Source: Paenibacillus sp. 481
Lineage (GTDB): Bacteria; Bacillota; Bacilli; Paenibacillales; Paenibacillaceae
Assembly: GCF_021223605.1 (NCBI RefSeq)
Contig: NZ_CP075175.1
Span: forward strand, 3,427,501-3,491,500
DNA length: 64,000 nt
Direction: 5' to 3'
Of the stretch, positions 1 to 8,840 are shown piece after piece. Position 1 is the first letter of the stretch. Every line of letters starts with the position of its first letter. The translations under genes were made by a program, and so were the position numbers. Under the pieces are notes generated by a model. It was not told where the DNA came from. It did not search any database and saw only the letters and a program-made list of their open reading frames with translations.

Positions 1-1439
1 GCGGTCTGTCATCTCAAGTTCAGCGGGTACATGCAGATCGGTTAAATGCTGCGTTGCAGCAAATTGAGAAAGCGCGTGAAGCAAACGATGAAATAGTTAT
101 CGTCATCCGCCGCATTCGACAAAGTAATGCTCATGTTAACTACGATCGCGTCAACAATGCTGCAACGCCGACGAATGCGGCATCGACTGCACAGCTGGAA
201 GAAATTTTGCGAAGATTAAACAGTTCCGCTGATGATTTGGTGTTGCCACAAGAGTTTATGCACACATTTAAGCAAGAGTTGCTCAACCATAAGCTGGCCT
301 ATGCCGAGTTGGACAATAATGTAGGCTCTTTTCAATCGATGGTTGGTCACGCTGTTGGCGGTTCGAATGAATCAGGATTGTCATTTAAATTAAAAACGGC
401 TGTGGTCGAATTATGGAAGCAATGGAATGACTACGAACAGAACTATGTTCGATTACCAAATGTCATCACGACTCGCGAAAGAAAATTGGCTAAGTTATTG
501 GAGGAAGACAACGCACGCCGGTTTCATGAAAGTAACGCAAATAAAAAGCTGAACCAAGCGAGCGATATGTTGTTCTTATTAGCTAATTTGGATAGTCGTT
601 TAGCCGCGCATCGCGAAGGGTTTACTAAAGTAAATAAAATGGCTGAATCAATAGCGGTATTCAATTCGTCCCCGCTGCCGGACGGGCAACGAGGATCGGA
701 ACGTAGGAGTGATCCGATTTCTGAAAGCAAACTTGCCATGGATCAAGTTACTTCATTGTTCGGAGCGTTAGCAGATGGATTAGAGGGAATGCGTGATCGA
801 ACGTATCGAAATGAGTATGCCTTTTTATATTTTACGAGTTACGATCCGACAAAGCTGCAATCTATGTTCCAATCGGGCCAGCCAGCAGATGATCTTATTC
901 AATCGCTAAGTATACATAATCAGGAGCTCGAATACATTTTGTACGGCCAAAACGGCCCGATAGGCAACATTTGTGCTGCCTATAGCGAAATATTTTTAGT
1001 TCGGCTTGCTATTCGTACTATGGAGGGGTTGGTTGAATACAGGAGCCTTGTTCATCCGTTAGTTATTTTGGCAGCAGCCGTTGCTCACGGCTTGGAACAA
1101 GCAATTCAAGATATGATCTTGCTCGTCACCCAAAATGAAGTACCTTTATCTGAGTTTATCCCTGCTGTCACACTTAGCTACAGCGATCATTTACGTTTGT
1201 TTATGATGCTGCATGGCAAGCGGGAAGCGATGATGAATCGTATGTTAGGGCTTATTCAATACAACACCGGAGTTGACCCAACAACGAGGGGAACTTATGG
1301 GGAAGTGGATCTTCAAATGAGTGCACCGGTATGGTTTTTGCCTGGTTTAATGAAGTGGTTGGGGCATGCGGGATTATGGGACGGTGAATTCAGTGATGGT
1401 CGATACCGAGTATCGCGGAAATCGGTGTTTTCGTATTAG
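1..1439 (+). CDS. Tad-locus protein of unknown function (5' end outside window)
   Basis: The reading frame is open from base 3 to the TAG at 1437-1439 and has no stop back to the window edge. The TTG at 54 is therefore probably an internal codon and the gene starts upstream. At least 479 residues are visible. I do not recognise the family. The visible part is largely helical, with a charged, coiled-coil-like N-terminal half (residues rich in K, E, R, N and Q), no obvious membrane segment and no catalytic motif. It overlaps the 5' end of a TadE-like pseudopilin gene that is followed by a prepilin peptidase, so it is probably the last cytoplasmic or assembly component of a Tad/Flp-type operon. 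A TadG-like protein whose N-terminal anchor lies outside the window is possible but cannot be tested here. Confidence 0.7.
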   Translation, partial: GLSSQVQRVHADRLNAALQQIEKAREANDEIVIVIRRIRQSNAHVNYDRVNNAATPTNAASTAQLEEILRRLNSSADDLVLPQEFMHTFKQELLNHKLAYAELDNNVGSFQSMVGHAVGGSNESGLSFKLKTAVVELWKQWNDYEQNYVRLPNVITTRERKLAKLLEEDNARRFHESNANKKLNQASDMLFLLANLDSRLAAHREGFTKVNKMAESIAVFNSSPLPDGQRGSERRSDPISESKLAMDQVTSLFGALADGLEGMRDRTYRNEYAFLYFTSYDPTKLQSMFQSGQPADDLIQSLSIHNQELEYILYGQNGPIGNICAAYSEIFLVRLAIRTMEGLVEYRSLVHPLVILAAAVAHGLEQAIQDMILLVTQNEVPLSEFIPAVTLSYSDHLRLFMMLHGKREAMMNRMLGLIQYNTGVDPTTRGTYGEVDLQMSAPVWFLPGLMKWLGHAGLWDGEFSDGRYRVSRKSVFSY

Positions 1440-2415
1440 AGTCCAGTCGTTGCGCTCTAGACGGGGAAGCATCGTTGTAGAGGCTGCTTTATTGCTACCG
1501 ATGGTACTCATTTTGTTTTTATTTTTTGTGTATTTAATTAAGGCGGCTGTTATTGTGACTTCGTTGCAAGCCGCCGCCACAAATGCGGTCAAGCAAGTTG
1601 CCGCTCATATGTACCCCGTTCAGCTGGCTACAGCTAACATCCCGCCGATATTGGATCAAGGCCCATGGGGGCGACTGTTACAGCGTCCACCTGCAATGAT
1701 GATACGTATGGCAGCACGCGAAATGGGTCAGGCCTTGGGAGCGGGACTACCTCCTCCTATTAGTGAATGGGTGCAAGGCGGAACGAAATGGGCCGAGCAA
1801 ACAGCTCAAGCTGCGGGTGAACAAGGGCAAGCACTTGTAGGGGAAGCGACGTTTAAACCGCTACTGTCGCGCTACGGTATTCAAGGGGTACTCCACATGA
1901 GCAAAATACGTGTAACCCACTTAAAATTGCCTGATCTGCAAGAGAAGCTGGAGCCGTTTATCGCACTCGAAGTAGAGTATGACTTGCCTATGAGAGTGCC
2001 TTTGTTGATGAGCAAGTTGACTTTGTCGGTCAGGGCAACGGAGCGGGTGTGGATCGGAGACGGGCCGCCTCCTAACATGGGTGATACGAGTAAATCTAAG
2101 CCAAATGATAAACCAGCACCTCAAATTTCTACGTTGTCGCCTGATCCGCTAAAACCAGGACAACGAGCAACTTTGACTGCGAAAGCGGCTCCTAACGAGA
2201 GGGTGCAACTAGTTGTGTTCTACAAAAGTGGGCAAAGTGAAGCGAAACATATCGGCTGGGCAACGGCTGGGCCAGATGGCACTGTGACGTGGGACTGGCA
2301 TGTGTCTGGAAACACGACAGCAGGCACGTGGCGCTTAGTCGTTCGTACGGAGGATGGGCGCGCTGCTGAACGGATGTTCAATGTGAAAAAAGAATCAAAG
2401 ACGGGCGCATCGTAA
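1396..2415 (+). CDS. TadE-like pseudopilin with C-terminal Ig-like domain
   Basis: From the ATG at 1396 the product is 339 aa. An upstream ATG at 1366 would overlap the previous gene by 74 nt. No start has a convincing SD, so the gene is probably translationally coupled. Residues 22-29 (RRGSIVVE) form a class III prepilin signal: a basic stretch, G24|S25 as the cleavage point and Glu at +5. A hydrophobic helix follows at about 26-48. This is the TadE/TadG plan, and the predicted processing enzyme is the next gene. Residues about 60-230 are a soluble region. Residues about 245-335 are Pro/Thr/Val-rich beta structure resembling a bacterial Ig-like domain (a P-x-L-x-P-G-x-x-x-T-L-T type strand pattern, conserved W). 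That tail is not typical of TadE. Predicted location is the membrane with the tail outside the cell. Confidence 0.75.
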   Translation: MVDTEYRGNRCFRIRVQSLRSRRGSIVVEAALLLPMVLILFLFFVYLIKAAVIVTSLQAAATNAVKQVAAHMYPVQLATANIPPILDQGPWGRLLQRPPAMMIRMAAREMGQALGAGLPPPISEWVQGGTKWAEQTAQAAGEQGQALVGEATFKPLLSRYGIQGVLHMSKIRVTHLKLPDLQEKLEPFIALEVEYDLPMRVPLLMSKLTLSVRATERVWIGDGPPPNMGDTSKSKPNDKPAPQISTLSPDPLKPGQRATLTAKAAPNERVQLVVFYKSGQSEAKHIGWATAGPDGTVTWDWHVSGNTTAGTWRLVVRTEDGRAAERMFNVKKESKTGAS

Positions 2416-2428
2416 GGAGGGGAAAGGT

Positions 2429-2938
2429 ATGAGCTGGGCCGCAGGAGCATGCGGTGTGCTATTAATAGCTGCATTTGTGACCGATGTACGGTCACGAGTT
2501 ATCCCAAATCGGCTTACAATAACGGCTTGTTGTGCAGCATTGCTGTTTCATCTTGTCACCGCCGGATTAGATGGCTTGTTACATAGTGTTGTAGGACTTA
2601 GTTGCGGATTTATTATTTTGTTGTTGCTATTTGTTTGTAGAGCGGTAGGTGCAGGTGATGTCAAGCTGTTCGCTGCAATTGGAGCTTGGATGGGCGCAGC
2701 AGTTACGTGGCATATTTTTATGTACGCCATTATTTATGGCGGTCTTATCGCCGCTTTTATTTTGTTATTTGGCCGTACAGGTCGCTTGCAGCGCCTTATG
2801 CTTACCTTCAAGCAAGCCATTTGGCTGCGTACATGGACACCGCTAAAGGAGGAAGCGCACAATCAGGCTACATTTCCGTTTATGTGGGCCGTACTTCCTG
2901 GAGCCGTGACAGCGGTCTATACAGGAGGAATCGTATAA
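2429..2938 (+). CDS. A24-family prepilin peptidase (CpaA/TadV type)
   Basis: 169-aa polytopic membrane aspartic peptidase with an ATG 13 nt after the TadE-like stop and a strong SD (aaggagggg). The two A24 catalytic aspartates are visible: D in the early VTDVRSRVIPN segment and D in the GAGD motif (GxGD) followed by VKLFAAIGAW. The N-terminal methylase domain of PilD/ComC enzymes is absent, as expected for short CpaA/TadV peptidases that cleave Flp-type prepilins. It should process the TadE-like protein encoded just upstream. The tight spacing with the flanking genes indicates one operon running through to the FHA gene. Confidence 0.85.
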   Translation: MSWAAGACGVLLIAAFVTDVRSRVIPNRLTITACCAALLFHLVTAGLDGLLHSVVGLSCGFIILLLLFVCRAVGAGDVKLFAAIGAWMGAAVTWHIFMYAIIYGGLIAAFILLFGRTGRLQRLMLTFKQAIWLRTWTPLKEEAHNQATFPFMWAVLPGAVTAVYTGGIV

Positions 2939-2962
2939 ATTGCCTTTGGGGAGGGATACGCG

Positions 2963-4747
2963 GTGTATGGCTTTCGGGCTGATTTTTTATACGAGGGCAA
3001 GGCCATTATGGCGCTAACTCGGGACGGTTCGTTTCATGCTGATGATCTGGATAATCATCAAGTTAACATGCTTAAACATAACCGAATACCCCATTTGCTG
3101 CCGATGGACATCAGAATTGTCGATTATGACGTTAGGCTTCTGTATGATATTAGCGGTAAAAAAATGCTGCACCATATGCTTAAGGGAGCTACTTTAACGA
3201 GTGTGCAATTTTATGAATGGATGCTCCAACTTGTACGAATCTTAGAAGATTGCCAAGCTTATTTTTTGCATCCTAATCATATGCTTTTGCATGAGCAGTA
3301 TGTTTTTGTGAGCCAAGAAAGCCCGGGAGCAGAGCTTTATGTAACTTATGTTCCTACAACGGAGGGGCTTCACCCGAGGGCTGGAATGGAAGGTTTACGT
3401 AGGATGGGTACATTAATGTCTTTAAGTGTTAGTCGTTGGGAAGGCAACGGTTTTCAGCGTTTGAATCAACTGTTATGTGATGAAATAAGCTCTTTATCGG
3501 ATGTGCGTTGTTTGTTGCAAACGCTCATTGTGGAGCCTGTTTCAAGCTCGGTGCCGGTAGGGGAAGCGAGCTATTCAAGTTACTCGAGTCATTCAAATCA
3601 TTCGAGTTACAGTTCGAATTCGCCTGAAAATAAGGGGCACCATGTAATCGGAATGAATGTTGTACCCGTACGTGATGAGTTTAAACACGGTTATGCTAAG
3701 AAAGCAGATAGTCATTTTAATGAATTAGCGTTTGGTAGTAAATTCGAAAAAACAGAAAAGTTCGGCAGCTATTATGAAGTTCCAGTACAAGAACCAGTAC
3801 AAGAATCAACACAAGAATCAGTACGAGCACCAGCACCAGTAGCACCGGTAGCATCAAAGCGACTATCAGAATCAGAATCGAAATCAGAATCCAAGCACAG
3901 CCTAAGTCAAAGTCCCGCTATTTGTGCGGCTGTATTGGTGCTAATATGTGCTATTGGCTGGAAATTCGGCTATTTGGATCGACCCTCTTCAACATCTTTA
4001 ATGTTTAGTAGCATTTGGAGTATTCTTGCCGTCTTTGCAGGTTGGGGTTGGATGACAAATGGATGGGAAAAATGGAGAGGGAACGCAACGAACTCAACTG
4101 ATATTAATGTAGCGGAACGACAAGCTCATTATGCTCGGACAAGGGCGTCTTCATCAGATAAATCCTCGGACAAACCACTGGTCAAGGAGTCGGAGTTTCA
4201 AGGCGCTTTCAGTGATATTGAACGGGAGCAAAGGGATGGTGAGCTATATCGGCCATGGCAGTCGGAAGCGACACATTTGGTCGATTCAAACCGATATTAT
4301 GAGTCTTTGCAAAGGCAGACGACCGTATTAGGTAATCATTCTACGGATTCGACAACTGTGCTAGATGAAGCGACGTTTCCAATGCATACACAGTCTTTGA
4401 GCGGGCAGCAGCCTATCGTTCGGCAGCCTTATCTTATAAGGGATTCGGATCAGAGTTTGCCGTCTGAAGCGAATAGTAGGGAAATACCTATCAGGCTTGA
4501 TTGTTCTCCGTTTGTTATAGGCAGGGCAGAGCAAGGTGTGAACTATCGAGACGAGCGATCGGGTGTGTCCAAAATGCACTGCGAATTCGAGCTTACTTCA
4601 GAAGGAGGCTGCTTCGTTCGTGATCTTGGCTCCAAAAACGGAATGGACATTCAGGGAGAGCAACTTATACCGTATAAATCCTATGAATTAAAGCACGGAG
4701 ATAGCTTTAAAATAGCGGGAAACAGCTATCATTATCGTGAGCATTAA
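2963..4747 (+). CDS. Membrane FHA-domain protein with DUF6382-like N-terminus
   Basis: 594 aa from a GTG at 2963, with SD ggggaggg 7 nt upstream. Residues 1 to about 170 match the type of domain usually labelled DUF6382 in Bacillales FHA proteins. Residues about 200-315 are a Ser- and Glu-rich linker with imperfect repeats (SYSSHSNHSS; EPVQE/ESTQE/ESV). Two hydrophobic helices lie at about 319-340 and 349-369. The C-terminal FHA domain (about 498-590) keeps the phosphothreonine-binding hallmarks: G520-R521, the S-x-x-H segment in SGVSKMHCEF, and GSKNG. FHA domains bind phospho-Thr, so a Ser/Thr kinase partner is expected. A kinase/phosphatase pair lies about 10 kb downstream in the T7SS locus. 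It is the last gene of the Tad-like operon. Confidence 0.85.
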   Translation: MYGFRADFLYEGKAIMALTRDGSFHADDLDNHQVNMLKHNRIPHLLPMDIRIVDYDVRLLYDISGKKMLHHMLKGATLTSVQFYEWMLQLVRILEDCQAYFLHPNHMLLHEQYVFVSQESPGAELYVTYVPTTEGLHPRAGMEGLRRMGTLMSLSVSRWEGNGFQRLNQLLCDEISSLSDVRCLLQTLIVEPVSSSVPVGEASYSSYSSHSNHSSYSSNSPENKGHHVIGMNVVPVRDEFKHGYAKKADSHFNELAFGSKFEKTEKFGSYYEVPVQEPVQESTQESVRAPAPVAPVASKRLSESESKSESKHSLSQSPAICAAVLVLICAIGWKFGYLDRPSSTSLMFSSIWSILAVFAGWGWMTNGWEKWRGNATNSTDINVAERQAHYARTRASSSDKSSDKPLVKESEFQGAFSDIEREQRDGELYRPWQSEATHLVDSNRYYESLQRQTTVLGNHSTDSTTVLDEATFPMHTQSLSGQQPIVRQPYLIRDSDQSLPSEANSREIPIRLDCSPFVIGRAEQGVNYRDERSGVSKMHCEFELTSEGGCFVRDLGSKNGMDIQGEQLIPYKSYELKHGDSFKIAGNSYHYREH

Positions 4748-4796
4748 TAACATGTAGTAATCCGGATACTGTATTGAGAAGAATGGCATGCTGTAT

Positions 4797-4855
4797 TTCC
4801 CGACGCGCGTCAGAAGAGGTTATCCATTGTAGTGCCTTGTATAGCGCGTCGGGAA
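4797..4855. terminator. Long inverted repeat between convergent genes
   Basis: Perfect 12-bp arms (TTCCCGACGCGC at 4797-4808 and its complement at 4844-4855) separated by 35 nt. It lies between the stop of the FHA gene and the stop of the oppositely oriented epimerase gene. There is no U-tract on either strand, so intrinsic termination is not assured. A bidirectional RNA-stabilising or terminator hairpin is the simplest reading. Confidence 0.5.
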
Positions 4856-4859
4856 GCGA

Positions 4860-5783
4860 TTACATATTCGTGTTGAGTTCATCTTCTTTCAATGCATGTA
4901 AAGCGCGTTCTACCGTACCATAGTGGAACGTGAATCCATGCTCCAGCATTTTAGCTGGATATACGCGTTGACCGTGCAAGAGCAAAGTCGACATTTCACC
5001 GAATAAGATATGAAATACAAAAGCAGGAACGGGCATCCAATGCGGGCGGTTATACACTTTGGATATCGTTCGGCCAAATGTATCGTTTGTGACGGCTTCG
5101 GGAGCGCTGGCGTTAACGATGCCCTCGATCGTATGATCTTGGACGATAAAGTCAATTAGTGAGATTAAGTCTTGTATATGAATCCATGAAAAAGGTTGTT
5201 CCCCGTTTCCGAGACGGCCACCGACACCTAACTTATAAGGAAGGCGCATACGTGGAAAAGCTCCGCCTTCATTTGCGAGCACAGGTGCTAGGCGAAGAAT
5301 TACACGGCGTGTTGCAGGTACCGCGTGTGCAACTGCTTCCCATTTGTGGACGACGTCCGACAGAAAATCGTCGCCTATCGGTAGGCTCGTTTCGTCAAAC
5401 GTACCTGTAGTAGAAGGGCCGTATACCGAGATGCCTGATGCGCTTATATAAAGAGGCACAGGGCGGTTGATACTGTTGGCCCACTCAGCAAGGCGCTTTG
5501 CAGGTAAAATGCGCGAAGACATAATACGATTTTTGGCGATGTCTGTCCAACGCTGGCTAATGGACTCACCAGCTAAATTGACGACAACGTCAATGTCTGT
5601 GTACTCATCTGTACGGCGCGTCAATTCTGACCAGCGCACAGTAGTTAAGCGCGGATGAGTATCCTCAGCGCTAAGTTTGGAGCCAGATCGGGACACGACA
5701 ATGATGTCATGCCCCTGCTGCAACCATGTTCTGCTTAATGCTTTGCCAACAAGGCCAGTTCCGCCGCAAATCATTATTTTCAA
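4860..5783 (-). CDS. TIGR01777-family SDR epimerase (YfhF/SDR39U1-like)
   Basis: 307 aa read from a TTG at 5781-5783. The SD aaggaggg lies 7 nt upstream of this TTG, so it is preferred over the ATG three codons later. The N-terminus carries the extended-SDR Rossmann motif GGTGLVG (GxxGxxG), followed by the conserved VVNLAGES and the S-x-S-G-x-S-x-Y-G stretch that holds the active-site Tyr. The family is a widespread NAD(P)-binding sugar-nucleotide-epimerase-like group of unknown substrate (YfhF in B. subtilis). It runs opposite to the upstream operon and is followed on the same strand by nothing that suggests a pathway. Confidence 0.85.
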   Translation of the reverse strand: MKIMICGGTGLVGKALSRTWLQQGHDIIVVSRSGSKLSAEDTHPRLTTVRWSELTRRTDEYTDIDVVVNLAGESISQRWTDIAKNRIMSSRILPAKRLAEWANSINRPVPLYISASGISVYGPSTTGTFDETSLPIGDDFLSDVVHKWEAVAHAVPATRRVILRLAPVLANEGGAFPRMRLPYKLGVGGRLGNGEQPFSWIHIQDLISLIDFIVQDHTIEGIVNASAPEAVTNDTFGRTISKVYNRPHWMPVPAFVFHILFGEMSTLLLHGQRVYPAKMLEHGFTFHYGTVERALHALKEDELNTNM

Positions 5784-5859
5784 GTGTAATCCCTCCTTGG
5801 AGGTTTCTCCATGTCATTAATGTTCTGACTGTACATGTGAGCGCATAATTACATGTTAA

Positions 5860-6330
5860 TTATTTGTTTAGCATGTGTTTGTACGGTGAGTAGTCGATGT
5901 TGTTCTTGTTAAGAAATCGGATCAAGCTGCGGTAATCTCGCTTTGGTGTAGCCAAAATATAGCCTTGCAAGCAGTGATCGCGCGTTACTTCGGTTGCGCC
6001 ACTTTCAATGGCTACCTGCCCAATTCTTGCCGCAATCGTATGTTTCGCAATATCGCGGAACGCATTCGGAACAGGCTCAACAAGTACATTAAGAAATGCT
6101 TTTGACTCATCTGTCCACAGTGGCCGACTGCGCTCGACCCAATAATTTTGCCAGTCGAGCTTTGATTTTCCGTCTTGTTTAGGTAATACCTTCAAAAACT
6201 TACGGAACATAAAATAGCCGCCAATAGCCATCGAGCCAATCATGATAAAGGTCCAGAACGCGATTGTGTTCATAAACCAAGTTGCGGGTTGACTCGTTGC
6301 CAAAGGAAATATTGTGATTGATTGAAGCAT
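5860..6330 (-). CDS. YneK-like DUF2621 family membrane protein
   Basis: 156 aa, ATG at 6330 with SD agaggtg. There is one N-terminal hydrophobic segment (about residues 20-42, FWTFIMIGSMAIGGYFMF), then a basic soluble domain of about 110 residues containing the WxxxxRPLWTDE stretch and an IAARIGQVA helix. This pattern fits the Bacillales DUF2621 family (YneK), which has no known function. It is monocistronic and sits between the epimerase gene and the divergent nfo gene. Confidence 0.7.
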   Translation of the reverse strand: MLQSITIFPLATSQPATWFMNTIAFWTFIMIGSMAIGGYFMFRKFLKVLPKQDGKSKLDWQNYWVERSRPLWTDESKAFLNVLVEPVPNAFRDIAKHTIAARIGQVAIESGATEVTRDHCLQGYILATPKRDYRSLIRFLNKNNIDYSPYKHMLNK

Positions 6331-6455
6331 ATGTGTTCACCTCTCTAGCCAGTTGCCTAATTTTACAAGGGATACCTATAAGAATTATACCGCATTCCTA
6401 GATTTATTTCGATAATCCCTGTAAAATAGGAACATCACTTGAAAGGGGTTGTACC

Positions 6456-7577
6456 ATGCTGAAAATCGGTTCACATGTTTCTTTTTCCGATAAAGGTTTG
6501 TTAAACGCAGCGAATGAGGCCGTATCGTATGGCTCTAGTTCGTTTATGATATATACGGGTGCCCCGCAAAATACGCGGCGCAAACCAATTGAATCGCACT
6601 ACATTGAAGAAGGTAAAGCAATGATGGCAAAGCACGGCATCGATGAGATCGTTGTGCATGCGCCATACATTATTAACCTTGCGTCGTACAAGCCAGATAC
6701 ATTTGAGCTGGCTGTGAGCTTTTTACAGGAAGAAATGCGCCGTACGGATTATATTGGTGTTAAAAATATTGTTCTGCATCCAGGTGCATACACGGATAAG
6801 GATGCTGAGTTTGGAATTAACCGGATTGCAGAAGGGCTGAATGAGGTGCTTCGCAATACGAAGGACACATCGGTCAACATCGCCCTCGAGACGATGGCTG
6901 GCAAAGGGACAGAAATTGGACGCAGCTTCGAAGAGCTCGCTTCCATTATTGAAAAAGTAGAACATAACGAGCGCATAACGGTATGTCTCGATACGTGTCA
7001 CATTCATGACGCAGGCTACGATATCGTCAACGACTTGGATGGTGTATTGGAACAATTCGATCGTCTTGTTGGTCTGGATCGGATTGCTGTTGTGCATTTG
7101 AACGACAGTAAAAATCCTGTCGGAGCAAAGAAAGACCGTCATACGCCAGTCGGCTCTGGTTGGATCGGTTTTGATGGTATCCATCGCATCGTACACCACG
7201 AGGGATTGCAAGGCCGTCCGTTTATTTTAGAGACGCCATGGATCGGTAAGGACGCTAAAAAGCAGCGTCCAATGTATGAAGCTGAGCTTGCTCTATTGCG
7301 CGGTAACGTGGAAGAGCGCTTTGGAACTGAATTTTTAGCGGACGTTGAACGTTTAGCTCACTTCTTCAAAGGAGAGGAAATCGACTCTCGTCAGTTCGTG
7401 CTTGATACTTGGAACGTGCTGAAGACGGATGCGAAAGCGAAAAAAGCAGACCCGCGTGAGCCGCTGGAACGCTTATTTGATAAAGTCGAGGAAGCGAAGC
7501 TGTTCTCAAGCTTAACGGAAGAGCAGATCAATCAACGCATCACTGCTTGGCTTTCTGGTAAAGCTCTAACGAAATAA
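6456..7577 (+). CDS. nfo: Endonuclease IV (AP endonuclease) with C-terminal extension
   Basis: 373 aa, ATG at 6456 with SD gaaaggggtt. It is a TIM-barrel apurinic/apyrimidinic endonuclease of the Xylose isomerase/Nfo family, acting in base excision repair. Metal-binding motifs are visible in order: GSHVSF at the start, [32 protein letters not shown] (the Nfo signature Glu), [35 protein letters not shown] and ILETPW. Typical Nfo proteins end near residue 280-300. This one continues for about 80 residues with a charged helical tail (from about residue 292) that contains no catalytic motif I recognise. The 130-nt downstream gap separates it from purU. Confidence 0.93.
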   Translation: MLKIGSHVSFSDKGLLNAANEAVSYGSSSFMIYTGAPQNTRRKPIESHYIEEGKAMMAKHGIDEIVVHAPYIINLASYKPDTFELAVSFLQEEMRRTDYIGVKNIVLHPGAYTDKDAEFGINRIAEGLNEVLRNTKDTSVNIALETMAGKGTEIGRSFEELASIIEKVEHNERITVCLDTCHIHDAGYDIVNDLDGVLEQFDRLVGLDRIAVVHLNDSKNPVGAKKDRHTPVGSGWIGFDGIHRIVHHEGLQGRPFILETPWIGKDAKKQRPMYEAELALLRGNVEERFGTEFLADVERLAHFFKGEEIDSRQFVLDTWNVLKTDAKAKKADPREPLERLFDKVEEAKLFSSLTEEQINQRITAWLSGKALTK

Positions 7578-7715
7578 TGATATTCAGCGGATGTGTGACC
7601 CTACGCAATACGCACAACGTATCTCAAGTTGTGCAGTTGGTCGCACACCGCTGTTTTATAATTTATTATAGCGCTTCGCGACTAAATGCAGTGCATATAA
7701 CGGAGGAGTATGGCA

Positions 7716-8621
7716 ATGACACATCAGCATACTATGATTCATGCCCGCAAGCAGGCGGACGAAAGCCGACGCAATCGCGGACGCATGCTCATTTCATGTC
7801 CAGATCGTGCAGGCATTGTAAACGCAGTTTCACGTTTTTTGTTCGATCACGGAGCTAACATTGTACAATCGGATCAATATACGATGGACCCAGAGGGTGG
7901 CATGTTCTTCATGCGCATTGAATTTGATGTAGAAGAACTAGAGCAGCATATTACGAAGCTAAACGATGATTTTGAAAGTATTGCGGCTGAGTTCAAAATG
8001 GATTGGCGCATATCCCGTGTAAGTGAGAAAAAGCGCCTCGCTATTTTTGTTTCGAAAGAAGATCACTGCTTGGTTGAGTTGCTGTGGCAATGGCAAGCTG
8101 GGGATCTGGATGCGGATATTGCGATGGTTGTTAGTAATCATCCGGACATGCGCGAATATGTGGAGTCATTCGGTATTCCGTATGTGCACATTCCCGTGAC
8201 GAAGGATACGAAACCAGAGGCAGAGCGCTTGCAGTTGGAGGCGATTGAAGGGAAAGTGGATCTCATTATTTTGGCACGCTACATGCAAATTATTCCGCCA
8301 AAATTTATTGAACATTACCCGAATCGAATTATTAACATCCACCATTCGTTCTTGCCAGCATTTATCGGAGGTAAGCCATACCATCAAGCGTATACGCGTG
8401 GCGTTAAGTTGATTGGGGCTACAGGGCATTACGTAACTGAAGAACTTGATGGCGGTCCGATCATTGAGCAGGATGTGGAGCGTGTTACACACAGAGCTGA
8501 TGTGGATGAATTAAAGCGCATTGGGCGCACGATTGAGCGTGTGGTATTGGCTCGTGCTGTGCATTGGCATATTGAGGACCGGATTTTGGTGCATCAAAAT
8601 AAGACGGTTGTGTTTAACTAA
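7716..8621 (+). CDS. purU: Formyltetrahydrofolate deformylase
   Basis: 301 aa from the ATG at 7716. An ATG six bases upstream (7710) is only 3 nt from the SD GGAGG (7702-7706), whereas 7716 is 9 nt away, so I prefer the latter. The N-terminal ACT domain begins with RMLISCPDRAGIVNAVSRFL. The C-terminal formyl-transferase-like domain contains the catalytic signature HHSFLPAFIGGKPYHQAY and the ATGHYVTEELDGGPIIEQD segment. The enzyme hydrolyses 10-formyl-THF to formate and THF and balances one-carbon pools. It is a single gene followed by a clear terminator. Confidence 0.93.
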   Translation: MTHQHTMIHARKQADESRRNRGRMLISCPDRAGIVNAVSRFLFDHGANIVQSDQYTMDPEGGMFFMRIEFDVEELEQHITKLNDDFESIAAEFKMDWRISRVSEKKRLAIFVSKEDHCLVELLWQWQAGDLDADIAMVVSNHPDMREYVESFGIPYVHIPVTKDTKPEAERLQLEAIEGKVDLIILARYMQIIPPKFIEHYPNRIINIHHSFLPAFIGGKPYHQAYTRGVKLIGATGHYVTEELDGGPIIEQDVERVTHRADVDELKRIGRTIERVVLARAVHWHIEDRILVHQNKTVVFN

Positions 8622-8640
8622 ATCATTTCAACAAGAGCAA

Positions 8641-8681
8641 GGCACTCGTTTCGGTATTTTATCGAATGGAGTGCTTTTTTT
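8641..8681 (+). terminator. Intrinsic terminator of purU
   Basis: Stem GCACTC (8642-8647) with GAGTGC (8669-8674), followed directly by seven T residues. It lies 20 nt after the purU stop. Confidence 0.85.
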
Positions 8682-8735
8682 GCGATAAGAGGATAAATCG
8701 TGATTCTAATTGTTAAATATAGGGGTAAAGTAAGA

Positions 8736-8764
8736 TTGTTAACACGTTCTTCGTATAGTAATAT
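8736..8764 (+). promoter_or_regulatory. Candidate sigma-A promoter of the T7SS operon
   Basis: TTGTTA (8736-8741), a 17-nt spacer and TAATAT (8759-8764), about 77 nt before the essC start. Matched by eye to the sigma-A consensus. It is the best candidate between the purU terminator and essC. Confidence 0.35.
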
Positions 8765-8840
8765 AGTGGGATGAAAAGGGTAAAATAACCATCTCCGCAG
8801 ATTCATAGAACGAAGACATCAAGATTAGGGGGATTCTTGG

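Noticed and set aside
7577-7858. 93-codon frame between nfo and purU
   Set aside because: Overlaps the start of purU in another frame and has no SD or family pattern.
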